Assembly: GCA_039105265.1 (NCBI GenBank) | Contig: JAPFFF010000006.1 | Span: forward strand, 2,418,001-2,482,000 | DNA from: Tritrichomonas musculus | Taxonomy: Eukaryota; Parabasalia; Tritrichomonadida; Tritrichomonadidae | Direction: 5' to 3' | Length of the DNA stretch: 64,000 nucleotides | Part shown: positions 8,633 to 20,289 of the stretch, piece by piece | How the letters are laid out: each line of letters starts with the position of its first letter | Numbering within the stretch: position 1 is the stretch's first letter | Position numbers and translations under genes: made by a program | The notes under the pieces: generated by a model | Databases searched by the model: none | Told to the model about the DNA's origin: nothing | Seen by the model: only the letters and a program-made list of their open reading frames with translations

Positions 8633-10426
8633 TTATATTTTTATTATATTTCTTGTTGGAAATGCACCCAATCCAATTGATAATACGGTAGAAGGAAGAA
8701 ATACTTGATTTAATAACTTACAACCGAAAAATGCTTTTTTACCAATTGCTGATACTGAAGATGAAATCATAATATTATTCAATTTTGTGCAATAACTGAA
8801 CGAGCATTCTCCAATTGATTTCACTGATGATGGAATAACAACTTCTGCCAATGAAACGCATTCATAAAAGGCGTATTCTTCGATTGAAGTTACTGAAGAT
8901 GGAATATTTATTTGTTTTAACGATAAACATTTCCTGAATGTTTGATTTTTAATTGCAGTTATTGGAGACAGTAAAGCTACATGAGCCAATTTGGTACATC
9001 CAAAGAAAGCGCCACTTCCAATTGAAGTCACAGAAAAAGGAACTGTTATTTCTTTCAAACTTGTGCAATCATAGAAAGCATTGTTTCCGATTGAAGTAAC
9101 AGAAGATGGAATTGATATTTGTGTCAATGAAAGGCATCCATTAAAAGCAAGCCTTTCTATTGAACAAATTGTTGGCGGAATTGCAATTTTCTTCATTCGT
9201 GTACAAGCTCTAAAGTAACACTCTTTAATGTCAGTTTGCTTTGATAACAAGTGATAAACAATGGCATGTTCATTTTCGTCTGCAAATGAACGAACCGTTG
9301 ATTTACTAATTTTGTCAAGTGAGCTTACTTTCTTTAATATTTTCTCATTTATTTCATCTTTCTTGCTTTCAATGTATAAATCAACAATGTGAAAGTAACC
9401 ATAACGGCAGTAATAAAAGAATAAATCATTTTGGTCAGATTCTTCTGGTAAGAAGGAATAATTTGAATAACGAAAACTCCAATCTGTCATTTTTTCTTTT
9501 GATTGGTCACTGATATTTGCAATTAGGTTGTCAAGTATGTAATTAGCTATGCCGTTGTGATGGCATTTGATTGCCTCTTCAAGACACATTTCGTATGAAT
9601 TGTTCGGAGGTGAAATCTTGTTTTCTTCAAGAAGATGAATCATCTCAGCATTATTCGAATGAATTGCATAAAGCCATAAAGATGATGTCAATGGAACGTC
9701 ATTCAGTCTTAAATACTGAAAGATTTGAATTGAACCGAAAAACGTTGCGTATTCAATTAATGTCGGTTCTTTTTCAATCAAAAAAGAATTCGTTTCAAAA
9801 ATTGATCGTTTAATAGTACTTGAAAGTGACGTATTTGATCGAGTTACATGTGATACAAAGTCACTGATTGAATCTTGACGCATTAATGAGCAAATATAAG
9901 AGTCATTTTCACCGATTTGGCGTTTTGTTTCATAATTATCATTGAAATCTGGATCAATTTCGATGATTTCTCTTTCAATTTGATTAATTTCTTCTTTGTC
10001 AGCATAATATTTTATTTCTGGATAGAAAAAACTGATAAATAATTTATTATTTGTATTAATATAAAAATTGTATATTTGATCTGAAGATATTATTTTGTTC
10101 TCTAAGAGTAAGAGTATAATTGCCTTATCATTTATGAAAATACTGAAAAGATCATTACATGTTAGCAATAGCTTGATATCATCTACCAAATATAAAATAA
10201 TTTTCTGTATTTTACTTAAGATATCTTCTTTTCTGTGATGATTGTTATATATACTTGATACCAATCCAAGGAAATGCTCAAGTTCTTCTTTTTCGGTATG
10301 AATATCTTGTTCATTTAAAAATAATATAGTATTTTCAAAATCGTTTGATAATTCCTTACCTTCTATAAATGAAATTAGTAAGTTGTATAACTCTTTCTTT
10401 TTGGAGAAATATTGTTGAATTTCCAT
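8633..10426 (-). CDS. DUF3447/ankyrin plus BspA-type leucine-rich repeat protein
   Basis: The 597-residue protein has the architecture typical of a huge trichomonad family. There is an N-terminal helical DUF3447 region (about 1-200, including FYPEIKYY near 135). Ankyrin-like helices follow (about 225-330: EYATFFGSIQIFQYLRLNDV, then LWLYAIHSNNAEMIHLLEEN). The C-terminus has about seven BspA/TpLRR repeats from residue 400 (for example SIGNNAFYDCTSLKEITVP). BspA-type repeats are bacterial-like surface and adhesion repeats. This protein has no signal peptide or transmembrane segment, so it is probably cytoplasmic. The ORF is intact with a normal stop. Relics of the same family lie at 42460-44165. 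Role unknown; protein-protein interaction is the usual inference. Confidence 0.88.
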   Translation of the reverse strand: MEIQQYFSKKKELYNLLISFIEGKELSNDFENTILFLNEQDIHTEKEELEHFLGLVSSIYNNHHRKEDILSKIQKIILYLVDDIKLLLTCNDLFSIFINDKAIILLLLENKIISSDQIYNFYINTNNKLFISFFYPEIKYYADKEEINQIEREIIEIDPDFNDNYETKRQIGENDSYICSLMRQDSISDFVSHVTRSNTSLSSTIKRSIFETNSFLIEKEPTLIEYATFFGSIQIFQYLRLNDVPLTSSLWLYAIHSNNAEMIHLLEENKISPPNNSYEMCLEEAIKCHHNGIANYILDNLIANISDQSKEKMTDWSFRYSNYSFLPEESDQNDLFFYYCRYGYFHIVDLYIESKKDEINEKILKKVSSLDKISKSTVRSFADENEHAIVYHLLSKQTDIKECYFRACTRMKKIAIPPTICSIERLAFNGCLSLTQISIPSSVTSIGNNAFYDCTSLKEITVPFSVTSIGSGAFFGCTKLAHVALLSPITAIKNQTFRKCLSLKQINIPSSVTSIEEYAFYECVSLAEVVIPSSVKSIGECSFSYCTKLNNIMISSSVSAIGKKAFFGCKLLNQVFLPSTVLSIGLGAFPTRNIIKI

Positions 10427-11616
10427 ATTTAAAAATAAAATATAAAATTTTTAAAAATTTTAGGATTTAAATCAAAAAGTTAAGCATATTAAGAATTTTT
10501 TCAAAATTTTACAAATTGGCAAAATTTATATGACCGTAATTTTGATGATATAATTTGGCCAGAATAAATAAATATAAAGCAAAAGATTTACTTTCTCCAG
10601 TAACAGCTATTTTGACTATAAAATATCCTTGATATTGTCAATGTTGAAAAAAAAAAGATCAACAAATGGCCCTATAAAAGTTCTTCATTATCAATGCTGA
10701 ATTTACGACGAAATCTCTCTTTTTGTTCGTTATTAATTAATATTAAACGAAATTAAATATATATTATTCGCATGAAAGCTAGTTTAGTTACACAATCATT
10801 AAAACACAGTTTAGTTTGCTATTTACTTAATAAATTTAATTTAAATATAGCCTTTATTTTTTGTATATACAAAAGAATTTCACATGTAATTTTTCAGATT
10901 ATATTTGGTCATGATAATATAATGTAATTTATAATATGATGTAATTTTGAAGCTTTTTGAAAATCGTGAAAATCATTTATCTACAAGATATATTCAATAG
11001 TTATTAACTTCTTTTTTGTATGTTTTGGGTTTGATTCATAAATTTCAAAACATTTCCATTAGGGATTGTTTACTCTTTACTTTTTTAAATGCGTACTCCT
11101 GAATAAACAAATGTTTTTATTTTACCTTTATTTTTATTTTTTTTTAATATTAATATTAAAATATATATTAAAACAACAATATTTTTCTAAAAAAAAATTT
11201 AATTTTGAAAGAGATAATTTGAAATTTTAAACCTCAAAAAAAATTTTTTTTTTTCTCTTTTATTTAATAAAGGCATGACCCCCTCCTCATGCTTTTTTCA
11301 TGCAGTTTTCAATAATCTTTTTTACTTATTTTATCTTATCATAAAATCTATCGATAATGTTTTAAATGTAATTTGCTTTTATATCTAAAGTTTGGATGAT
11401 ATCATTTTTGGTGATACCAAAATTTATTAATTTTTTTATGGAATAATAATTATAACAATAAAATTTAATATTAACTATGTTATTTGTTGGGTTTAAAATA
11501 AAGTATTAAATGTGATATTATGATTTCAAAAAAAATTGAAAAAGTTATTTATATCAGCTTTTTCAGAGAAAAAATTTTAAATTGTGATATCTCACATATT
11601 TTTTTCAGATAATGTA
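10427..11616. other. AT-rich spacer, no gene seen
   Basis: Very AT-rich DNA with homopolymer runs. I see no ORF with protein-like composition, no RNA gene and no clear inverted-repeat element here. Confidence 0.6.
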
Positions 11617-11919
11617 TAGTTTGACGATAAACCGGTCGACACCATCAACTTGTCGACATCATCAACTTTTTCATTAAACTCATAGAAATACTCGGAATAT
11701 TTTTCTATGATGCTTATTCAAAAACAGGTAGACATAATAAAATTTTTTAAAATTTTTTAGAACTTTATACAAAGATATTTGAGTTATATTTGAGAGCCTT
11801 TTCAATATCATTTTTCATTCAATTTTGAACATCTTTATGAAATATTTGAGTGCGATTTTATGAAAAAGTTTACGATGTCGACCGGTTTTTCTGATGTTTA
11901 CTCGTTTATCGTCTTACTA
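11617..11919. mobile_element. 303-bp TA-flanked MITE (mariner-like)
   Basis: The ends are TAGTTTGACGATAAAC and GTTTATCGTCTTACTA, imperfect inverted repeats flanked by TA on each side (11615-11616 and 11920-11921). A second, inner inverted pair contains ACCGGTCGACA/GTCGACCGGT. The left arm carries a direct duplication of GTCGACAnCATCAACTT. No coding capacity. TA target duplication points to Tc1/mariner-type mobilisation. From 11922 to 12856 nothing else was recognised. Confidence 0.7.
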
Positions 11920-12856
11920 TACTCTTATGTGTATTTTTTTCATGTGTCTTCGTACTCTGTATTTTTGCAAAAAAAATGAATAGAATGTGTACTTCCTATC
12001 GGCGTACACTCTCAAATTTATATCTTATTTCCATCTCTAAAAAAAAAAAAAAAAACCTAAGTTAGAAATAGTTTATTTTGTTTTTAATGAGCGTTTAAGG
12101 TATTTTAATAACATATATGTTAAATATGGTTTATTCATCAAAGATATTTTTTATAGAAATAATTATTCATATTTTTATTATAAAGTTTAATAATTTGAAC
12201 CTAATAATTATAAAAATCATTTAATGTATCATATTTTTTGAGGATTGGTTCATAATGTTTATTTTTTTTTTTTGAAATTATATCAAATATTATTCAAAAA
12301 AAATAAAATGATTCTCATAGTATGAAGCATCAAAGGTAATATTTTTTAAAATAGATTATGCTTTTTATATTAAAATATATTGAATGTTGTTATTTTTTTT
12401 ATAATATTCATATTATTGTGATGCAAAGCCATATTCATTTTCCCTTATATATAAATGATGCAAAGTAATAAATATATTTTTCACTCAAAAAATATAAAAT
12501 ATAAAAAAAATAATTTGATTGTTATTATCAAAAACAAAAAAAATAATTTTATGCTTTATTTAGTTATACAAGAAGAGAATGTGATTTTCCATAATATGGT
12601 GTAGTGATACCCATTTGGTCTAAAAAAAGGATAGTTTTTTTTCACTCACACCTTTAATTATTGATAGTTTTTATGAATTCAATTTTGATATTATTTATAA
12701 ATAATTATTTGAATTTTTGAGAGAAATTTATATATCAAACTTATCCTTATCTCAAAATTATTATAAAAAACATTCAATTTTCGTATCAAAATCCTATCAA
12801 AATTGAATGAATTTCAAACTATCAAATTCTTTATTTTTTTAAATTACATCCATTAA

Positions 12857-14362
12857 ATGGGAAATCTAAATAATTTCATAACAAGAGTATGTGAAAAAAG
12901 TCCTATTATTTTTAATATTATTGCTGTTTTAGCAGGCTTTTTATGTTACTTTTCAACATACGGATTTAGAAAACCTTTTGTTGCCGGTACATATGAAGGA
13001 TATTCATTGTGGGGAGTTCAGTTCAAGATTTTAGGTATTACAGTTCAAATTATTGGATACACAATTTCAAAATTCCTCGGAATCAAAGTCATTAGTGAAA
13101 TCAAACCAAAATTCCGTGGTATATTTATTATTTCTTTCCTCACATTTTCAGAAGTAGTATTGATTACATTTGGAGCTATTCCTCGTCCATATAACTGCCT
13201 AGTTATGTTTTTCAATGGATTACCACTTGGAATGATTTGGGGCTTAATCTTTTCATATTTAGAAGGACGTAAATCAACAGCTCTACTTGGTAGTTTAATA
13301 TCAATTTCATTAATTGTTGCCTCAGGTGCAATCAAATCAATATGCAGAACATTTCTTGACAAAGGCTTTAATCAATTTTGGGTACCAGCTACAGTTGGAG
13401 CAATATGCTATGTTCCAATGATTCTTTCTGTTTTAGTTCTTGAATCTTTACCACCACCAAATGCAGAAGATATCGCAAGCAAAACAGAACGTGTTGTAAT
13501 GAACAATAAAGACAGACTTAAATTATGCCAGACATTTGCACCGGGCTTATTCCTCATGATTTTCTGGCATATGTTCTTAACAGCATATAGAGATTTCAGA
13601 GATAACTTTGCTCCAGAATTATGGGAAGCATTTGGATATGGAGGAACACCTTCAATCTTTTCAATTTCAGAAATTATTGTTGCCTTTGTTGTATGTATTC
13701 CAATTTCACTTTTCATGTTCATTAAGAAGCCAATAACAACTTTAATTTCTTATCATGTTTTGATCATTGGAGGTCAAATTTTGATCGGCCTTTGCGCTAT
13801 ATTAAATGCATTTAATATACTTCCAGGCTTGTATTTCATGATCATGGCAGGAATTGGTCTATACTTTGGATATATTCCATTCAATTCTATCATTTTTGAT
13901 ACATTCATTGCAACTTACAAATATCCAGCAAATACAGGATTCTTAAGTTACCTTTCCGATTCAATCGGATACTTATCAAGCGTTGTCGTCTTGTTTATTA
14001 AGAACTTCGCATCTGCAAATCTTTCTTGGCTCGATTTCTTCAGAATCCTTTCATACATAATGGCTGCTTCTTCAGTATTGTTCTTATCTTTATCAATTGT
14101 TTACTGCATATGGAAGTATAAGCACTGGGATCCACTCGCTAATGTTCAAAATGAAAATAGCGAAGACGGTATGATTAAGATCAAGAAATTAAAGGATGGA
14201 GAACAAGATGAAAATGATGAAACAAGAACAACAACAAATGAAATTACAGAAGATAATGATGATGAAGGCGTTGACAATATTGACGATGATGTTGATGAAA
14301 TTGAATCAGTTTCAATGTCAAGCCAATCTGAGGGCCAGGATCCAGAAAAAGAATCTATATAA
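12857..14362 (+). CDS. DUF5690-family (MFS-like) multi-pass membrane transporter
   Basis: The 501-residue protein has about 12 hydrophobic helices and the signatures I recall for the DUF5690 family, known mainly from Bacteroidetes. These are YGFRKPFVAGTYEG followed by SLWGVQFK (residues about 35-55), IGYTISKFLGIKVISEI (about 66-82), GLPLGMIWGLIFSYLEGRKS (about 121-140), the LESLPPPNAED loop, and LTAYRDFRDNFAPELW. The family is related to major facilitator transporters; the substrate is unknown. After residue about 435 there is a eukaryote-style acidic, low-complexity tail (QDENDETRT to the end) that bacterial members are not expected to have. The gene is single-exon, intact and somewhat richer in GC than the spacers. 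The start ATG at 12857 is the first in frame. Acquisition from bacteria is a reasonable inference, not shown here. Confidence 0.85.
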   Translation: MGNLNNFITRVCEKSPIIFNIIAVLAGFLCYFSTYGFRKPFVAGTYEGYSLWGVQFKILGITVQIIGYTISKFLGIKVISEIKPKFRGIFIISFLTFSEVVLITFGAIPRPYNCLVMFFNGLPLGMIWGLIFSYLEGRKSTALLGSLISISLIVASGAIKSICRTFLDKGFNQFWVPATVGAICYVPMILSVLVLESLPPPNAEDIASKTERVVMNNKDRLKLCQTFAPGLFLMIFWHMFLTAYRDFRDNFAPELWEAFGYGGTPSIFSISEIIVAFVVCIPISLFMFIKKPITTLISYHVLIIGGQILIGLCAILNAFNILPGLYFMIMAGIGLYFGYIPFNSIIFDTFIATYKYPANTGFLSYLSDSIGYLSSVVVLFIKNFASANLSWLDFFRILSYIMAASSVLFLSLSIVYCIWKYKHWDPLANVQNENSEDGMIKIKKLKDGEQDENDETRTTTNEITEDNDDEGVDNIDDDVDEIESVSMSSQSEGQDPEKESI

Positions 14363-15743
14363 TATTTATTAGAAATAAAGTTTTTTTTGTTATTAATTAT
14401 TGGTGATTTAGAATTTTAAGTAAAATTTTAAAAATTTTAAATACGATCACTATATATTCAATTTTATAAAATAATAAATCATCTTTACCAGAATATTGAA
14501 TGAATAAAAATTGTAGAAAAGATCAACGATATATCAAAAGAATAACATTTATTTTTTAAAAAATTGTAGTTTCGTTGGATTTTTTGTGAGAATTTCGTTA
14601 AAAGCTTAAAAAGAATGTTTAAAATAGGGTTTTAAACTCAGAAAAAATAATGTGTAAACTATTCAATATTTTAATCTTTGTTTTTTATTTATCTCGACAA
14701 TTAAATAATCTATTTGATTTCAATTTAATAAATATAATATTTATCAAAGTTGGGAACTAATTATCAATATTTAATTATGAGTATTTTTCAATTTTTCCAA
14801 ACTATTGATTAGTTATCTATATTCAAAAACTTTCAAATCGAATGTTATGTATTGTATAAACCATTAGGCATGATAATAAATATAATCATATTTGTTTTTT
14901 CTATTAGAAATCAATAATTTTCTAATTTCAAAAAATTATCTAAAATTTCAGGTATTAGTGCTAATTTATGTATACTTAAATTTAACAAATATCAGGAAGA
15001 TCTTTTTTCTTTTAGTATTTTAATGAACTGGATTATCTGTTAAGATATATCAAATAAGATAAGTAGAAAACTAAAAAATACATGCTAGACCCCCAAAAAC
15101 ATTTATAAATACGCAATTTCAATATTATTATCATATTTCAAACCAAAAACAAAAGTTTAAAAAAATATTTTATATGTAAAAAATAATCTAACTAGTCTTT
15201 CTAGGACTCAAAATAAATCAGTAAACTAATCATGTTTGATGATATATAACATAATGGCGCATATCGACTTTGATTTCCAAATGGGCATTCGAAATTGAGG
15301 GTAACCGCAATTTTACATAAACCTTAGTTTAAAATTTTGGAATTCAATTTTTTGAAATTAATAATGGCAGATTAAAAAATATTAATTATCTTTTTCATAT
15401 AGTTGTTGAAAGTAGATTTATATAAATATATAATATTATAACATATATTTAAATTTTAAAAAGCTTTTTTATATATTCATAATAATTAAAAATAAAGAAA
15501 AATTGCAGTATTTATTTTGAATGCTTCATTCAATAATTGAAGAGTAATTTTGAATTGAATATTATGGAATACCTCCATAAAAATATTGAAATAAAAGTAA
15601 TAAATATTAAAATATAAAATTTCATCTTATATATGATTATATTTCTTATTATAAAGAAGAATGGAAACCTTACGCATATTTATTTACAATTTCAAAAAAA
15701 GACTGTAAGTAAAAATTAAAGCATAATTAATGGTAACGATAAT
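14363..15743. other. AT-rich spacer between convergent transporter and Rab genes
   Basis: The stretch is about 1.4 kb of AT-rich DNA between the 3' ends of two convergent genes. I see no ORF, tRNA or delimitable element. Confidence 0.6.
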
Positions 15744-16400
15744 TCAGCAGCATCCTTTCTGCTTTTCTTGTCCATCTTTTTCACCATTGAGATTAAGGTC
15801 AGGTTGTTGAGGAAGAAGTTTTTTATGTGATATTACATATATGTCATTAGCAAGTTGTTCAAAAACTTCTTGAATGCCTTGGCCTGTAAGAGCTGATGTA
15901 GAAAAGAATTTAAAGCCTCTTTCTGTGGCCCAGTTTTGCGCAGTTTCTACTGTAACCTGGGCTTTATCTTTAAGATCTATTTTATTGCCTATAATAAAAA
16001 TAATTGTATCTGTTCCAGCAACGTCTTGAAATGCGGAAATCCAGCTCTGTAAGCGTTCAAAAGAATTAAGAGATGTAAAGTCAAAAACTACAACTGCTGC
16101 TTCTGCGCCTCTATAATAAATTGGCCCTAAAGATCGAAAACGTTCTTGGCCTGCAGTATCCCAAATTTGCATTTCCACAACAGCCTCCCCATTACTTTTA
16201 TTGCTCGTATTAATTAAATCATCTTTCAGTGTTGATGCGTCTAATTTTTGATTGTAAACGACGAACATAGCGCCAACAGTAGATTTTTCATTAGGATTAA
16301 AAGATTTTTTGACAAGTTGCGTAATGATTGAAGTTTTTCCAACTGATGTCTCTCCAATTGTAACAACACGGTGTAAAGAGTCTCGGTTTTGAAGGTCCAT
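15744..16400 (-). CDS. Rab-family small GTPase
   Basis: The 218-residue Rab shows all nucleotide-binding motifs: G1 GETSVGKTS (17-25), G3 WDTAGQERF (about 82-90), G4 NKID (about 138) and G5 STSAL. It ends in CC, the usual double-cysteine geranylgeranylation site, after a Lys/Gln/Glu-rich hypervariable tail. The RabF segment YYRGAEAAVVVFDFT is typical of the Rab5/Rab22-like group, so a role in endocytic membrane traffic is plausible. Between switch I (STVGAMF) and the WDTAG motif there is an inserted loop of about 15 residues (STLKDDLINTSNKSNG) longer than in canonical Rabs. The effector region has VGAMF where Rab5 has IGAAF. The gene is intact and single-exon. Confidence 0.93.
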   Translation of the reverse strand: MDLQNRDSLHRVVTIGETSVGKTSIITQLVKKSFNPNEKSTVGAMFVVYNQKLDASTLKDDLINTSNKSNGEAVVEMQIWDTAGQERFRSLGPIYYRGAEAAVVVFDFTSLNSFERLQSWISAFQDVAGTDTIIFIIGNKIDLKDKAQVTVETAQNWATERGFKFFSTSALTGQGIQEVFEQLANDIYVISHKKLLPQQPDLNLNGEKDGQEKQKGCC

Positions 16401-16676
16401 ATTAATATTTAGCTTGAATTTTTATATAACAAGTCTTTATTAAAAGGTTGGAGCTATTAAAAAAATAAATTTTCCGTTGATTTTGATATATAATATTTAA
16501 CATTAGTATTAAAATATTATTTTTGATTTTTAGTGGAAAATATTCCATACGTCCCGTTTTATTTGCATTTTAATTTTTAATATTTTTGAAAAGTTTATTT
16601 AATATAAACTATTCAAAAACAATATGATTTAAAATAATGAAAATATTAAATGTTGATATTCAATTCTTTTTTTTTA

Positions 16677-17480
16677 AGGTAAAAATGCCATACGTTAAAA
16701 ATTGAGAAAGAGTACGTTAAAAATTTAGGAAAAGCACCTTTTCAGAAAAAGTTTAAATTTCAATATATGTCATATTTGAATTTCTGAACTTTATAAAATA
16801 TTTTTATATTCAATTTGAAATAAAAATTTTATAATTGAATTTTTCAATTATAAATTTAGCATATTAACTTTTTCAATTAATATCTGAACCAAAAAAGGTT
16901 TTAGATTTATATTCGAATTATTATAAAGAAGAGAAAGATTATGTAATTTATATTTAATTTTAAAATATAATATCAATAATTATCTCAAAAATTTTACTGA
17001 ATTATAAAAAAAGGTAGTAATGGAAAAATAAATTTACAAAGAATTTGATAAGATTCGTTTCTTCTTATAAAATATTGATTTTATTTCTATGAAAAATGCG
17101 ACTTTGCCATTAAAGTTAATTCTTTTATCGTTTTCGTAATATTAAAAAAATATTATTTGTAAAAAACTGTAAACAAAGAAAAATTTTGTCATATGTGCGA
17201 TGAAAACTCTTTACCAATTATCCCCATCAATAATATAACAAATTTTTTTTTGATGAGATATAATTTGAAAATATAAAATACTAAATTGATTTATGTCCAC
17301 ATAATCAGCAAATTCAGTGAAATCAAAACAAATTGGGCTTTTTTGGGAGTGGAATTAAAAGTATTTGTTAATAAAAATTGTATTCTTTAATGAAAAACAC
17401 GAAAATGATTTTACTTAACATGTCACAATAAATAGTGTCAAAAAATAAAAGCGGTTGCTTAACGTATGACATTTTTACCT
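16677..17480. mobile_element. 804-bp TA-flanked element, AGGTA family
   Basis: The ends are AGGTAAAAATGCCATACGTT and its near-perfect inverse (AACGTATGACATTTTTACCT), flanked by TA on both sides (16675-16676 and 17481-17482). The right subterminal region, read inward (GCAACCGC...TTTTTTGACA...TGACATGTTAA), matches the left part of the 242-bp element at 48162. They are therefore one family, with another right end at 57240. No intact ORF inside; non-autonomous mariner-like element. Confidence 0.8.
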
Positions 17481-17482
17481 TA

Positions 17483-18719
17483 AGGGACTAGTTTCCAATT
17501 TGAATAAAAATATTCTATGTGTTCTCACAAAAAAAAGTTTTTTTTGTTTTTGACTGAAAAATATATTAAATAGTTTGATCTAGATTTTAATATTCATGCA
17601 TTATTTTATTTATATATCAAATATGCTGGATTCATAAAAAAACTTGATAATATAATAATTTTCTATTGAAAAATGAAAAAACGAAATATTTTTTTCAACA
17701 TCATTAAAAACAAATTCAACATTAAATAGCATTCTGTATTATTTAAATTATTTATAATGCTTTTATCAGACTGACAGATTCTATGAGCTTATTCAAATAA
17801 ATTGAGAGATTATTTTTTTTTATATAATTTATATATTTCTTATAAAAAATCATATTAATCAATCAAATAAACTTTTAGATAAAATATAATAAATATAGAT
17901 ACTTCATATATATTATATAAAAACATATTATTAAATTCTAATGTAATAATAAAAATGAAATTGAAGAATAAAAATAAGTCTGTGTTAAATATTTTTCACA
18001 AATAAGTATATTTTATACGAAATAATATAAATATCCTATTTTCTCATCAAAGAATTAAACAATTTAAATATCTGAAATATTTATGCAATAGACTCTTTAT
18101 TTTATTCCAAATTTTAAATTTTGAGAGAATATCCATATTACTCATTAGTAATCATCTAACAAATCTGTATTTTATTCGCTACATTGCTCAAAAGCGAACC
18201 TCGCAAAAAAAATCCGAACGATAGATTCAATTCTTTCAAATTATATTGAGAGAAAACTCTTAATTTTACTCGTTGGACGATTAGAATTTCAATTAATTAT
18301 TTTCATCATGTATATTGAAAATTGAATATTATTAAAAATATTAAAAATTTATTTCTTTAATATCATAATTATGAATAAATATATATAAAATATTATAATT
18401 GAAATAAAATTAATAAATATAATATATAATAATAGAAATAATAATAAAATAGAGACATTTTTCTAATAAATAAATCAAAGATAAATGCTTATTTTTGTTT
18501 GAAAAAAAGCAAAGAATAATAATCTATGTTTATTTTAATAATAATTATATATAATTATAATTAAAATAAAAATATATCTTTAATAAAATGAATATAGTAT
18601 TAATATTCTCTATTACTTTACAAAATAAAGAATATTGTATTGAATATTTTATCTTAATAAAATGATATAATCGTTTTTTATAAGAAAATTATTTTAAACG
18701 ATTTCATATTATTCAATTT
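17483..18719. other. AT-rich spacer, no gene seen
   Basis: Long AT-rich stretch with short local palindromes but no coding sequence, RNA gene or bounded element that I can support. Confidence 0.55.
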
Positions 18720-18772
18720 ATTTGAGACCATTTATCTCAATTTTAATTGAATTTTGAGAAATGGTCTCAAAT
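18720..18772. repeat. Perfect-arm hairpin
   Basis: TTTGAGACCATTT and AATGGTCTCAAA are inverse arms around a short AT loop that itself contains CTCAA/TTGAG. It lies 12 bases left of the element at 18784. It could be the foot of another element or a strong transcript hairpin. Confidence 0.6.
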
Positions 18773-18783
18773 TAACTTTCAAC

Positions 18784-19644
18784 AAAGGTCGTACAACTGA
18801 ATATTAACAGTAAAACTCAATGATTGGTTTGTTTAAACTAATTAAATTTTATTATAATAATATTAATCAGTTTTAAAAATATTTGCATCGTACAAAATTC
18901 AAATTAAAATAAAAACTAATAGGATATAAGTATATATTAAATTTTCTTCAGAAAATAAATTTGAGTATTTTATCTCAATTTATTTTAATTATTTTTGATA
19001 AGAATTTTATAACACTTTATAAAAATTTAGAATAGCGATAACTTTTTATATAATTTATTCTAATCATTAATTCTTTTTATATCTTTTTATATGCTTTTAA
19101 AACATTAAGTGTTATATAAAAATAGTTATTATTATTGAAAAAAAAAATTCATTTTTTAGCTAAAAATGCAGAAAAATTGAATTTGTTGAATTATTAAATG
19201 ATGATTTTAAAAATATTGGACGTTACAGGAGCCAAATGAAGAATACAATTTTATTTATATGCATTTACTTTCTAATATATTTGAATTTCATTCTAAATCA
19301 AATGTCAGTTTTTTCTAAAAATGAAGATTTAGTTGATTGGTTTCATAAATATAAAAAGTTTAATATTTCAATTACTGAAGGATTTCGTCAAAAAGTAAAA
19401 TATTATTTGTATAACACATAGTATACCCATTCAAATGGCATCTATATTTTTTAAATGATGCAAATATATAAGAAATCGATATATATTGAATTTTAATTAA
19501 AGTCTTTATTTCAACCATTACATTTTATAATATTGGATATAAAATATATATATTATATATTATAATTATTAATTAAATTATTTATTAAGATAAATATAAA
19601 TTTAATTAATTTTATTTTTTATTCAATTTAGTTGTACGACCTTT
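18784..19644. mobile_element. 861-bp element with 8-bp target duplication
   Basis: The termini AAAGGTCGTACAACT and AGTTGTACGACCTTT are perfect inverse 15-mers. The element is flanked by the direct repeat CTTTCAAC (18776-18783 and 19645-19652). Eight-base duplications are characteristic of the hAT and P-like superfamilies. Inside is one short ORF (19236-19421, 61 codons, hydrophobic start), too short and low-complexity to call a gene. Non-autonomous. Confidence 0.82.
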
Positions 19645-20289
19645 CTTTCAACTCTGCTTTTATACTCTGTTAATTGATAATTTTTTGTCTAATTTTTGAT
19701 TGGTTAAATCAAAAAGCTGATTTTGACATTCATTTGGTAAATGAAAAATTCAATACTTTACAATTTTAACGTATAAATATCACATTCAAAAATAAAACTG
19801 AAATAAAAAATGATGTATGGAACCAATTTAACCAATCTTCAAGTATATTAAATAGTCATTGCTAACTTAACAAATAAGCTATTATTAACTATTTTATTTC
19901 AGGAATTTAGATATATATTTTCCTTGCAATCCATTTTTGAAATCATAACCTTTCTATTTTTGCTCAATATTTCTGAACTTAAATAGGAAAGATCATTACA
20001 TACCCTTATAAATAATATAATATGTGTTATAAAAATAGACTGTATAAGCTTTTTGCTATATTAAAATAAGTTTAATTTCTTACAAAATGCAGAATAAATA
20101 ATGTATTTAAATAATTGTTTAGATACATTATTTAAATACAATATCAACTAAGCAAGATATATCATGATAGAAATATGTTCAATAAGATTAAAAAAAAAAG
20201 TTCTTTTTATTCCAATTGTGCTCTTAATATTGAAAATATTCTTAATTTATTACATTTATATGACAATCTGAAAAAAAAGTGATGTAAAT

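Noticed and set aside
19236-19421. 61-codon ORF inside the 861-bp element as a gene
   Set aside because: Low complexity, no relatives recognised, and inside a non-autonomous element with very high AT.
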